Source: Litoditis marina | Lineage: Eukaryota; Nematoda; Chromadorea; Rhabditida; Rhabditidae | Length of the DNA stretch: 64,000 nucleotides | Reading direction: 5' to 3' | NCBI GenBank assembly: GCA_964036275.1 | Contig: OZ038434.1 | Location: 4,672,560 to 4,736,559, forward strand | Shown: piece by piece, positions 46,855 to 58,093 of the stretch | Layout of the letters: each line of letters opens with the position of its first letter | Position numbering within the stretch: position 1 is the first letter of the stretch | The notes under the pieces: model-generated | Database searches by the model: none | What the model saw: only the letters and a program-made list of their open reading frames with translations | What the model was told of the DNA's origin: nothing | Made by a program: the position numbers and the translations under genes

Positions 46855-48570
46855 ATAGAGCGGGACATCTCACTCTAATATAAGGCGCAACATCTCAGCC
46901 TAACATAGAGCGCGATCTTTCTCCTTAAAGGGACCGTACCTCTATAATGTGCAATGCAGGTAATTTTTGAAACATGTAAAAAGTCATTTATTCTATTTTG
47001 AGATGAAAGTTCAAACCTTACGTACAGAAAGTTGAAAAAAACCACATTATTACGGAGCAAAATAGAAGCCAACAGGATTTGGGTTACTGTAATGCAGCAA
47101 TCCTTAATTTATCACTGTATTGTAGTTTTCATGATATTTAGAAAACTTTTCGCACAGATCTCATATTGGTAATTTTGGCCATGTTTTGAATATGGTTTCG
47201 TAATTTTATGAACATTTTGAAAATTTTGTACGTAGGTGGACTCGGCGGTGTATGTACGTGCGCGTGGTCGCGCCACATTTTTGAGAACATGGAGCAAGAC
47301 AGGAAGTTGACACCTATATGAATGATTTTTGTTTTTTATTGTGAACAATATCGACTAATCAGCTCGAACCTCCAAATTAAAGAGGAACGGTCCCTTTAAC
47401 ATAGAGCGCGGAAGTTTTCCCTAACGTAGAGCGCGAAAGTTCTCTTTAACATAGACGGCGAGATTTAGAGAGCGAGACCTTTCCCCACCACAGATGAGAC
47501 CTTCTCCTAACATAAAGTGCCAGACCTCTCCCTAACGCGCGGAATTCTCTTTAACATAGACGGCGAGATCTAGAGAGCGAGACCTTTCCCCACCATAGAG
47601 GGGACCTTTCCCTAACATAGAGCGCGAGACCTCTCCTTAACATAGAGCGCGGGAGCTTTCCCTAACATAGAGCGCGGGACCTTTCCCTAACATAGAGCGC
47701 GAGACCTCTTTTTAACATAGAGCGCGGGAGCTTTCCCTAACATAGAGCGCGAGACCTTTCCTTAACATAGAGCGCGGGAGCTTTCCCTAACATAGAGCGC
47801 GGGAGCTTTCCCTAACATAGAGCGCGGGAGCTTTCCCTAACATAGAGCGCGGGAGTTCTTCCTGACATAAGGCGCGAGAGCTCTCGCTAACATAGAGCGC
47901 AAAAGTTTTCTCTAACGTAGAGCGCGGAAGTTCTCTTTAACATAGACGGCAAGACCTCTCCTTAACATAGAGCGCGAGACCTCTCCCTAACATAGAGCGC
48001 GGGAGCTTTCCCTAATATAGGGCGCGAGAGTTCTCGCTAACATAGAGCGCGAGACCTCTCCCTAACATAGAGCGCGGGAGATTTCCCTAACATAGGGCGC
48101 GAGAGGTCTATTTCACCCTAGACAGGTTTTTCCCTAACGTAGAGCCCGGGAGTTCTCTTTAACAGAGAGCGCGGAAGTTTTCCCTAACGTAGAGCGCAAA
48201 AGTTCTCTTTAACATAGACGGCGAGACCTCTCCCTAACATAGAGCGCGAGACCTCTCCCTAACATAGAACGCGGGAGCTTTCCCTAACATAGGGCGCGAG
48301 AGTTATCTTTAACCCTAGACAGGTTTTTCCCTAACGTAGAGCGCGGAAGTTCTCTTTAACATAGAGCGCGGAGGTTTTCCCTAACGTAGAGCGCGGAAGT
48401 TCTCTTTAACATAGACCGCGAGACCTCTCTCTAACATTGAGCGCGAAAGCTCTCCCTAACATAGAGCGCAGGAGTTCTCTTTTTCCAGACAGGTCTCTCT
48501 CCAACATAAGGCGCGAAAGCTCTCCCCCAACATAGGGCGCGGGAGTTCTCTTCGACGTAAGGCGCGGGAG
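46855..48570. repeat. CATAGAGCGCG minisatellite, unit D
   Basis: Same monomer family as unit E, interrupted cleanly by a TTAA MITE at 46925-47399. Several blocks are collinear with unit E. Confidence 0.92.
46925..47399. mobile_element. TTAA-flanked MITE nested in the minisatellite
   Basis: Body 46929-47395 (467 bp). Inverted ends: AGGGACCGTACCTCTATAAT and AGGGACCGTTCCTCTTTAAT. TTAA on both sides reconstitutes the satellite word CTCCTTAACATAGAGCGCG when one copy and the body are removed. Related to but distinct from the AGAATCCG MITE family. Confidence 0.9.
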
Positions 48571-48892
48571 TGGCAGCAGCTCCAGTCCAGGGCGGGCATC
48601 CTCGGGGCGAACAGAGCGTTCGAATGGCTCTCATCTCTTCCCGCCGCGCTTTTATACCCATTAGCTTACCCTGTTAAGCCTTTCCTGTTAACCGTGACGG
48701 CGTGAAACTCGTCTACTCAGGTTGAAATGCACTTGTTATTGTAAAAATGGGAACAGTGGGGATTCACATACACAGCAAAAATGAAATGGTTCTGGTTCTC
48801 ACCTTTGGTTCACATGTACAGCTACAAAAGGTGCAGTGGGTGTGGGGCTCACATAGACAATGGAAATGGAAACAGTAGGGCTTACATAGACA

Positions 48893-49019
48893 TTGGGCGG
48901 ATGTCCGAGGCGAAGAGATATTGAGAATGTGCAGAGACCGAGATACTTGGATGGCCATAAAGGAACACCATATTGTAACAATATGAAGTGAATGAATAAA
49001 TCTTGAAATCTTGAAATCT
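48893..49019 (+). mobile_element. 5'-truncated LINE 3' end with 9-bp target duplication
   Basis: 127 bp flanked by ACATAGACA on both sides (48884-48892 and 49020-49028); unit E has the empty site at about 46050. One frame reads EILRMCRDRDTWMAIK to a stop, resembling the C-terminal end of non-LTR retrotransposon ORF2 proteins. The 3' end is AATAAATCTTGAAATCTTGA, a LINE-like repeat tail. Confidence 0.75.
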
Positions 49020-49197
49020 ACATAGACAGTAGAACCTCCTTTTCTCTCTAGCTCTTCCTCTATTCTCTGTCTTGCGCTAGTGAAATGGGAACAGTGGGGT
49101 TTACATAGACAATGGAAATGAGAACATTGGGACTCACATAGACTGTGAAAAGGGGAACAGTAGGGCTTACACAGACAGTAGGACCTTCTTTTCTTTT

Positions 49198-49246
<49 letters not shown>

Positions 49247-49422
49247 CTCTCTTACTCTCTTCTGTATATGTTCTCTAAATAAAATACACAGCCAGAAAAG
49301 AGAAAGAGAGAGAATTTACAAATTAATCGTCGAGAAAAGTTATAAGCATTAATGAGAAAATGAATAGAGCATGAACTATCACCCTTTTTTTCTTTATTTC
49401 AGCCTCCACTATGACCAAAACG

Positions 49423-49541
49423 TGTCACGGCCCCATCCGCCTAGTGACATTGTCGGGCAGACTCGCGAGACGGCAACGACATTGTGAGTTCCGTCTCGCG
49501 AGTCTGCCTGACAATGTCACTAGGCGGATGGGGCCGTGACA
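49423..49541. repeat. 51-bp-stem hairpin with TGTCACGGCC ends
   Basis: Arms 49423-49473 and 49491-49541 are inverted repeats with one mismatch; the loop is 17 bases. Confidence 0.93.
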
Positions 49542-51714
49542 AAACGCTCGTTGACGCTTTTGCTCCTTCCCAATATTGAAACCTCACAATAAACAAAAAT
49601 AATAGTAATAATAAACACATTTATTCATTCATATAAAACAATACGTAATTTATCACAAGACATAATTATTAATATCAGAAACCACACTAATTACTGTACA
49701 AATCCCAAAACATTACAAAATTACAATAAGAATGATAACAAACAACGAACATAGTAGAAAACATTCAGAAAATACGTTATAAAAAGAAAAAAACACTTTG
49801 TTCGGAAATAGTGAATAATGATACTGATGTTCGAAAATAAAGATATGATACTCAAAAAAGACAATTATATGAACGATTTCGAATACATATGTGATGTTAG
49901 ACTATTGACATCGAATGCCGAATCATTATTGAATGTAGAAACATTTCAGTCTTTGGATAGATAACACACAATGTGCACACATAGAGAAAAGAATATGATA
50001 GCAATCACGTAGAGGTGCAATGTAGTTAGCCTACTACAGATCGAACTTTCTATTGAGCCGAATCGATAATTTGGTATAAAAAACTAGGTTGCGGTTGACT
50101 TTCTAGCGTTTTTTGAAGGTTTTCTTGTGAAAACACACAGTTATCTCGCTTTATGCATAATAAATCGACAGAACATTGAGGTTCCTTTGTTCCTTGCGCC
50201 TAACAAGTCAACCAGAACCTGCTCGACAGTTCATTGATCCAAGAAAATAACCAAAAAATAAACTAACTGGCGACGATTAAACTGATATATATTGAGCTGC
50301 GTTTTTCAGCTTGAGTAAGCAATATAACTTGATGTTTATATTTTTCCTGAGGTAAAAATATTATGAACTGAGATTCATGAATGCAGTTTTTAATACAGCA
50401 CTTCGCATATCAACTCTATCTAGTTAGCCTAATTGTCGCCAGCCTACGATCCTACGAGAAGAAACAGATACAATTGGCAAACCTATTAACGTCAGAAGTC
50501 AGATAAGGGCAGACGGCTTTCTTGGAGATGTAGGTAGACTGTCGAACGCAGACCATTCACGCGGTGAAAAGTGGAGGCCCGACCTCCGATAGCAGTAGGG
50601 GTGATCCGAAGATCCAATACCAACAGATAGAAGAGTCTGAAAAACAGCAGTTAAAATTTATGGGAGCAACAAAACTATGTAATTTCATAATTGTATTCTT
50701 CCTAATCTTAACTTGGATGAAAAACACAATTTCTGACGTGCCGCATGAGCTGGAAATGATGCTCACCCATTCTCCACGGCTTCACCCTCTACAGACGAGA
50801 CAATCCTTTCATCCTACCCCTTCTAAGGTTGATCACGTGATTTGCGTGCGATTATAAAATAACCTGATTTTCTTATTAGAGTAACCCTTGTAAACCAACC
50901 CCCCCCCCATACAGCAGTAAGGTAAGACTACGAGAAGGAGTTAGTTTTTCCATTTGAATAAAATGAAACGTAGGCGATTTCTCCCAAATTTGGCAAAAAG
51001 AGGAACAGAAAGAAAAAGAGTGCGTTATATGAATTTCTGTGGCGGGCAACGGGACAACCATCCTGTGGACCTGTGGTTTAAGTATTATTTTCAATTTCTG
51101 GCCAAGCTGAGGAGATCGAAGCCGCGTGACCGGCTAGCTGGGGGGAGACCCCCCAGACCCCCCACACTAAGCTAATAGAGAGAACTAGAAGACAAATAAG
51201 AAAACTAACATCGAACCAGATGAGCGGGTGTTCCGGAATCGGATGCATGCTGTGGTTGCGTTTGCGATTGCGTTTGATTCACGACAAGATCTGGCCGTAC
51301 ATCCCTTCACCACTGAAAACAAAGACAAACTAATAAACATGGAACACTATACAGCAGAGCAACAAAACATGTATATAGCTAGCCAACATAGCTATTATAC
51401 CAAAAAAACCTGTTTTTCGATTACAACGTTCATATTTTGCAGCAAAAATTACCAAACTTTCCCGAGAATGGCGAAAGGATAAAGTGAATTCGGTTATCGA
51501 TATTGCATGGGTATTCCATAGTGTAAGTGTTGTTGAGAAATGGTTCAAAAGGTGCCATCCTGAACCCCCACCCCAGTTAGTTAACCGTGGCATAGCACCT
51601 CAGACTTATATTAGGGTTTTAGAAAAAGCGGACAAGATTTCAATATCCTTATTGCCTCAATAATTGAACATCGGTCAGGCACTATACGATGCGACCAGGA
51701 GAAATTTACTCAAA

Positions 51715-51877
51715 CACCAGTAAGGTCCGACTAAGCAAAATAAAGTAGTCCGTTTATAGATGTGAACACAGAACACATGAAAATTGATTATTTCGCACCA
51801 AAATCAGAGAAATTCTAACGTTTTCAGGTAGTCCGTTTTTCGAATTTTTCTGACTATTCGGACAACTTTACTGGTGT
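51715..51877. mobile_element. CACCAGTAA inverted-repeat element, copy 1
   Basis: Ends ACACCAGTAAGGTCCGA and, inverted, ACACCAGTAAAGTTGTCCGA; inner AAGTAGTCCGTTT. Copies 2 and 3 are at 51979-52143 and 54126-54290. Non-coding; TA flanks are possible. Confidence 0.65.
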
Positions 51878-51978
51878 ATGAATTTACTATCCACCACTTA
51901 CTATAATTCAAGTGATTTAATTCAAAAGTAAAATACGATTTAGCAATTCAGTTCTTTCTAATAAAAGCAACTTAACCA

Positions 51979-52143
51979 TACACCAGTAACGTCCGACTAA
52001 TCGACAAAACGTAGTTCGTTTTTAGATTTAAACACGTGAACATTAATGATTTTAAATTAGAATTAGACAAATTACCTCTTTTCTGGCGCAAAAGTAGTCC
52101 GTTTTCGGAATTTTTCTGTCTATTCGGACAACCTTACTGGAGT
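51979..52143. mobile_element. CACCAGTAA inverted-repeat element, copy 2
   Basis: Same ends and inner AAAGTAGTCCGTTTTCGGAA; 100 bases from copy 1 in the same orientation. Confidence 0.65.
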
Positions 52144-52320
52144 ATGAACTTAACGTTGGCTTGAGAAGACACATAGACTAGGGCGAGTGTAAATAAACTC
52201 TAATCATCGTGCTGAACTGCCAATAAAATCAAAGTACACCCTTTCTACGAAACCCCTAAAATAAGGCCTTTTTGGCTGAAATTTAAATATTGCGCCATCT
52301 GAGAGTCTTACTATCCTTAC

Positions 52321-52591
52321 TGGTCCGTACACGAACATCAACCCTTCACTACTTTCTTCGTCTTCAAAATTATGGTATAAACTGACAGATTACATATTAC
52401 ACATAGTGAGTGTGTGGATGTGTTACAGCGGAAGCCACCAAATGAGAACAAACGCAAAGCTTACCGAATTATACCGTCGATCCAACAAAAATACTTGTAG
52501 AGAACAGCAAAAATTACATTGGAGTCAGCGAACTGGGCAACATTGCATTTGAGGCGAGCGTTGACACAAGTAATGACGAGACACCTCCTGC
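52321..52591 (-). CDS. Possible two-exon gene fragment inside the 7-kb segment
   Basis: Exon-like 52591-52465 (acceptor TTTATTTCCAG, donor CG|GTAAGC) encodes 41 residues including RLKCNVAQFADSNVIFAVLY. It joins in phase to 52381-52321 (acceptor ATCTGTCAG, donor CCA|GTAAGG), encoding LYHNFEDEESSEGLMFVYGP. Both borders and the phase agree, so it looks like a captured or remnant exon pair. It is on the same strand as the Helitron 5'-to-3' direction. No upstream exon with start was identified and I do not recognise the protein. Confidence 0.35.
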
Positions 52592-53819
52592 CTGGAAATA
52601 AACATTATAAACATGGATAAAGCGATAAATACAACAAGCATAAGATTGTAAGATAAATATAGGAGCAGGAAGGTTTTTCATTGCTGATGAATAACTGAAT
52701 TTAATTGACTTGAATTTGAGTGATTTTCGTAGTTTCAAAAAGAATAATGCATTGTATTGAAGAGTTGGAGCAAAAGCGCAACCAGCAATCACTAAAAAAA
52801 ATACTACAAGGAGGGCTTTGACAAAAAATATCGAAAAACTCAATAAAATACGAATGAAAATAGAAATAGAAAATTTAAAACAGAGGCGATCAATATTTTT
52901 CGACAACCGTTAAAGGGGGGCTGCATTGAATGGGCGATTTGCCTAACGTGCTCCAATCGGAAAGACCAAAAGGCACTAGACGCAGAGCGGCAGGCGAGCG
53001 GCGCAATCATATTGGCAGTCGAGCCTGATTCGAAATTTTCTCTTGAATATGTCGTCAATATTATATATCTTTGTTATTTTCTGTTTCGTGCATGTTGCAT
53101 TTAATTTTAGTCTGAATTTATGTTGTTGGAAAAAAGGATATGTTGGAAAGAAAAGCCGGCTGATTTTATCGGATGTAATTTCCGAATTGGTTTATTTGGA
53201 CTCTCTCGTTTAATTTTGATATCTATTGCTTTGTGTTCATTTTATTGCCCTGTTTATTTACGTCTAAATTTTCAAAGTTATTGGAAAAACCGAATCAGTG
53301 CTATTTTTTCAGGTTCGCGTCCAAGTACGAGCATGACGAAAGTGGTATCAGCGATATTATAACGTCTAATTGATGTCGATGCATTATTCTCTTCTATTAT
53401 GTCCCCTCAGGTTAGTTTCTAATGCATATGTGTCTTCTCTCCATTTTCCCCTGTCAAAAATCGTAGCTTAAAAAAAGAGTAGCTATAGCTAGCAAATCCA
53501 AGATTTTCGCGTAGTACATCCATAAGTGAAATTTTTATTTACTTCTCATTTCATCAGTCAGCAGACAGACCATTAACTAAATCTGACTGTCCGGGAAAAT
53601 CACTACGTTTTTTGAAAACGCGAAAATCAACTTTATAGTGCAGTTCGTTCTGGTGAAAGTAACTTTCGAAAAATAGTTGTACTTTAGTGATTTATGACGA
53701 CAAGTGTTACCTTTTGTACTGTCGCTACCTCAACCAGCTAGCACATATTCAGTAATTGAGCTGTTGTAGTCGATAAATCTGTCTTTAGCAGCGAATTTTC
53801 ATCTTACCTCCAACCCGGC

Positions 53820-54107
53820 CAATTCACTGGAGAACCGGGTCCTTCCCGAACCGCGAACCGGTCACTGGAGAACCGAACCGACCGAACCAGATAGTATACG
53901 AGGTAAAATGAGTGGGAATCCACTAATTTTACCTTGTATACGATTTATGTGTTGAAATCATGATGAATTTCGGTCCGGTTCAAACCTTTCACTGGGAAAC
54001 CAGTCGGTTTAGAAGGCCGGTTCGGTCGGTTCACTCTGTTCGGTTCGGTTCTCGAGTGACCGGTTCGCGGATCGGTTCGGGAAGGACCCGGTTCTCGAGT
54101 GAATTCG
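53820..54107. repeat. Long GGTTCGG-rich palindrome
   Basis: Outer arms (53820-53890 and about 54020-54107) share CGGGTCCTTCCCGAACCGCG on opposite strands. The centre has its own smaller hairpin (GTATACGAGGTAAAAT / ATTTTACCTTGTATAC). Confidence 0.85.
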
Positions 54108-54125
54108 CCCTCCAACCCTAACCAT

Positions 54126-54290
54126 GTACCAGTAAGGTTTGACTATCCGATAAAAAGACGTCCGTGTTTAGATGTGCACCCGTGAAAATTGATGATCTTC
54201 CATTGAAAATTGATCGATTATTCTGTTCTCGGCGACAAAGTAGCCCGTTTTCCGATATATTTCGACGATTCAGACAACTTTACTGGAGTA
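54126..54290. mobile_element. CACCAGTAA inverted-repeat element, copy 3
   Basis: Ends GTACCAGTAAGGTT and CAACTTTACTGGAGT; adjacent to the palindrome 53820-54107. Confidence 0.6.
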
Positions 54291-54892
54291 TAAACTTGAT
54301 CGTCTTTTTCCCTTGATAACCGTCAATTTTTAATGTCATCTGAGTAAGTAACACATTGGTCAGCTGAACTGGACAAATAATTTGGTTCACTGACCACACA
54401 AATCGCGGCTATTATTCGTTTCAGTGTTATAGTGAGAACTTATTTCAGATTCACTCATTTTGAAGTAAATGTTCAGTGCTTGGATGTGGAATGAATATTG
54501 TTCCTCACACAGATTACTTGTGGACAAATCGCGGAATTCCTAATGTAAGTAAATTTACGGCTAATTTCGATTTGTATTTGCTATCGGGTGTTTTGTGTTA
54601 TCAAATAATACACGCACATTGCAGTTTGTATTATGCAGTAGGATATGTTCTGCTCATTAGTTTCTGTAACACAAAAGAAAACCATTATCATAACATAGTG
54701 AAGTTGTCCGAATGGCGAAAAAACTCTAAACACGGACTCCCTTTTCTTCAAAACCGGGAGAATTGGCCTATTGTTGTTCAGTTATCACGAGTTTTTATGA
54801 ATTTATAATCAGAAATGGACTAATGAAAGTTAATCACATATTACCGGTGTATTACTGATGATATTGGCGGTTGAAAATTCCTTATATTTCAG

Positions 54893-54987
54893 AGATACTT
54901 CTTTGCAAGAGGTTTATTGTATTACGGGAGATGCTTTGTCTGACCCCTGTGCGCTTGGCAGAACACTGGCCTGGAATGTGAATAAGG
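54893..54987 (+). CDS. Possible orphan exon in the 7-kb segment
   Basis: Canonical acceptor (CTTATATTTCAG) and donor (AAG|GTAACT) enclose 95 bases. One frame is open throughout (DTSLQEVYCITGDALSDPC and on); a second frame stays open until a stop four bases before the exon end. A donor-bounded piece at about 54478-54543 lies upstream but does not share the first phase. Coding status is uncertain. Confidence 0.25.
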
Positions 54988-56327
54988 TAACTTTTTATTC
55001 GTAAGCATGGATGAAACTCCAAATTCAGTTGATCGTACATGATTTGGTCATTTGGTGAAAGGCTCGTTTTTCCTCTGTAGTTTGATCGGCCAAAATTCCT
55101 AGTTCTGAAATTGTACAGTTCATAGAAAGGAAACTGTAGAGGTAATTAGTTAGTTCAGCAGTAGTTTGTAGTATACAAATTGTGGAGGTAAGCCGTAAGC
55201 AGGTGTTTTTTGTGCAATTTGGTTGCTTTGGTTGCCCTTGGGAAGCAACCGAGTCTTTACACATGCGACCCGGTGGCTTGTGTAATTGGCCGACTTATTC
55301 GACATAGTTCATCATAGCTGGCTGAGATAGTCAGCGATAATGGTAAACACGCAAACTGGGCCTTCCTCATCCTTTCCCTTCTCACCGCAACTTATTGACA
55401 ATCACAAGTTCATTCCAATGATAAATGAACAATATAAATATTTGACGAACCTATGTATATGCATTTTAGGTGTTCATTATCTGAGTCACTGGAGGAGCGA
55501 GAATCCATTCCCATTCTGAGGTATTCCTCATATGATCGTATCCATATACCATGTTTTATGTCTAGCGATGATCGTTTGTACTATTTTCCGAATCTGGTAG
55601 TTTTTCAGCTTTCATTTTTTTCTTAGAAGTTGGCTATATTCGTGCTCACCTTTTTTTATATTTGTAAAATTTGAATAAGTTCGTCTCGGAATCTATCTAC
55701 AAACATTATGCATATTTTCTAGTTCTTCTCTGTTGAAAATGCTGTGAATTGGCCGATTGGCTAGATCTGTGATCTTATTTATGGTTCTAGCATTCTTACT
55801 TCGTTGTAAAGACTGTAACGGAATTTATTGAAGCAAATTGGTTAGTTTTTGATGAATGCGCTTTGGTAGAGTAAAACTCACCTACTCCCAAAATTTGTGA
55901 TTTACGTGTGACTGTAATTTTGAAATATCTCCATGAAATGCTTTCATTTCGCTGATGTTAAGAATGAGAGATCTGAATATGATGCTGTGCAATGCATTGT
56001 TTTGCTTCATTATATTTGGTTGGTATAAATATTGATTGTAAACATTTGTGTGGATGACAGCTAAACCGCGGCTGTCACGTAACTTGGCGCTACTCCAAAC
56101 TTCCTCTGCGTGTCTGACTTAGGTGAAAATGAAGTGAAATTACAAAAATAGAGCATTTATAGTTTGTATTATGGACATAAACCTGCATATATCGAGTTAT
56201 GTCAATGTTTCAAATTATTTGAACATTCAATTCTGCCCCCCTTTAAGTCACTCCACGAAGCCAACCGCACGATGTAAACACCGGGCACCATGGTGCGCAA
56301 CAAGCAAAACCGTTGTTTTTAATATTT

Positions 56328-56376
56328 TGTCACGGCCGCCGCCGACTGAGATTTCCAGTCGGCGGGGGCCGTGACA
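56328..56376. repeat. 20-bp-stem hairpin with TGTCACGGCC ends
   Basis: Arms TGTCACGGCCGCCGCCGACT and AGTCGGCGGGGGCCGTGACA with one mismatch and a 9-base loop. Shares its outer ten bases with the hairpin at 49423-49541. Confidence 0.92.
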
Positions 56377-56631
56377 CAGAATTATCCGAGCATATAGCAA
56401 TAAATACAACTATTCAACATACCTATAGCCGAAAATCCAGAGCACTACCGCCGATGCATCAATCGAGAATGGAAATGAAAGCCGAGAAAACACGTACCGC
56501 TCACGCGCTTTTTCCCCAACCAACTACAAAGTGCACCGTTTGCTCAATTTTCGACCAAAAGTGCTTGCCTCACCCCAATATCAGACAGACTGACACACAC
56601 ACACACCAAATAAGCGCTTTATAATAGAGGA

Positions 56632-58093
56632 CAAGGTAGGTCGCCGGCGGCTAAAGCCGCCTCCGCCTCCCTTGTTTTTATTCCGGGCTGGCGAGAGCTT
56701 CCCGGCCCTATTTTTTCTGTACATGGACCGTTGAAGCTCTCCTCAACACCGAGCACGAAAAATGTCCTCAATAGCAAAACCTCTCTTCAACATAGAGTGC
56801 GAGTCTTCTCTCTAACATAGAGCGCGACTCCTCTCTCCAACAAAGAGCGCGAGCACTCTCCCTAACAGAGCGCGAGTTCTCTATCTAACTTAGAGCGCGA
56901 GCCCTCTTCCTAACTTATAGCGCGAGATCTCTCCCTAACATAGAGCGCGGAATTTCTACTTAACATAGAGCGCGGGATGTCTCAGCATAGAGCGCGGAAC
57001 ATCTCCCTAACATAGAGCGCGGAACATCTCCCTAACATAGAGCGCGAAACTTCTTCCTAACATAGAGCGCGGAACTTCTCCTTAACATAGAGCGCGGGAT
57101 GTTTCAACATAGAGCGCGAGATCTCTCCCTAACATAGAGCGCGGAACTTCTACTTAAGATAGAGCGCGGGATGTCTCAGCATAGAGCGCGGAACTTCTCC
57201 CTAACATAGAGCGCGGAACTTCTTCCTAACATAGAGCGCGGAACTTCTCCTTAACATAGAGCGCGGGATGTCTCAACATAGAGCGCGGAACTTCTCCCTA
57301 ACATAGAGCGCGGAATTTCTTCCTAACATAGAGCGCGGGATGTTTTAACATAGAGTGCGAGATCTCTCCCTAACATAGAGCGCGGAACTTCTACTTAAGA
57401 TAGAGCGCGGGATGTCTCAGCATAGAGCGCGGAACTTCTCCCTAACATAGAGCGCGGAACTTCTTCCTAACATAGAGCGCGGAACTTCTCCTTAACATAG
57501 AGCGCGGGATGTCTCAACATAGAGCGCGGAACTTCTCCCTAACATAGAGCGCGGAATTTGTTCCTAACATAGAGCGCGGGATGTTTTAACATAGAGTGCG
57601 AGATCTCTCCCTAACATAGAGCGCGGAACTTCTACTTAAGATAGAGCGCGGGATGTCTCAGCATAGAGCGCGGAACTTCTCCCTAACATAGAGCGCGGAA
57701 CTTCTTCCTAACATAGAGCGCGGAACTTCTCCTTAACATAGAGCGCGGGATGTCTCAACATAGAGCGCGGAACTTCTCCCTAACATAGAGTGCGAATCTA
57801 TATCTCTCTGTGTCTCTCTCTCTCTCTTTCTCTCTCTGTTGAGGCCGCATGTACTCCGCTTGTCCCACGTGACAATAACGCCAATTTGTTTAACTTGACT
57901 GAACAAATCTATTGCTCATTTCGTCAATTTGCAGCTGCACCCGATTCATATTCACTTGGAAATAGAAATGGAATCCATCCAAATCACGTTTTTTCCACGC
58001 CATTTGCCTCACTCATCACTCTGGCTTTTCGACCAAAAGTGCAGCCAAATTGTTACAAACACACACACCAAACTAGCCTTTTATACTAGTGGA
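56632..58093 (-). mobile_element. Helitron-like unit C
   Basis: 1,462 bp. 5' end TCCACTAGTATAAAAGG at 58093; 3' hairpin 56632-56673 (GGCGGC TTTA GCCGCC). Minisatellite 56735-57790, then a short CT tract and a ~250-bp leader shared with units A and B. Confidence 0.8.
56735..57790. repeat. Minisatellite of unit C with a ~242-bp higher-order repeat
   Basis: CATAGAGCGCGGAACTTCTC-type monomers. GGATGTCTCAGCATAG recurs at about 57170, 57411 and 57653, so a block of about ten monomers is repeated at least three times. Confidence 0.93.

Larger units (their letters stand above)
49405..56392. mobile_element. Extra 7-kb segment in unit D
   Basis: Defined by comparison with unit E, which reads straight across the break. 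Mostly AT-rich, without a long gene. Bounded near each end by a hairpin with TGTCACGGCC termini (49423-49541 and 56328-56376). It may be a separate transposon or captured host DNA. Confidence 0.6.
46688..56631 (-). mobile_element. Helitron-like unit D (enlarged)
   Basis: 9,944 bp. 5' end TCCTCTATTATAAAGCGC at 56631; 3' hairpin 46688-46729. Its satellite, module and 5' leader match unit E, but about 7 kb (49405-56392) is inserted between TTTCAGCC and TATAGCAATAAATAC. Nested inside are a TTAA MITE, a LINE tail, two TGTCACGGCC hairpins, three CACCAGTAA inverted-repeat elements and a long palindrome. Confidence 0.75.

Noticed and set aside
50564..50857. 97-codon frame in the 7-kb segment
   Set aside because: Part of it (GCCGCATGAGCTGG region) resembles the SINE B body; no splice support and no domain.
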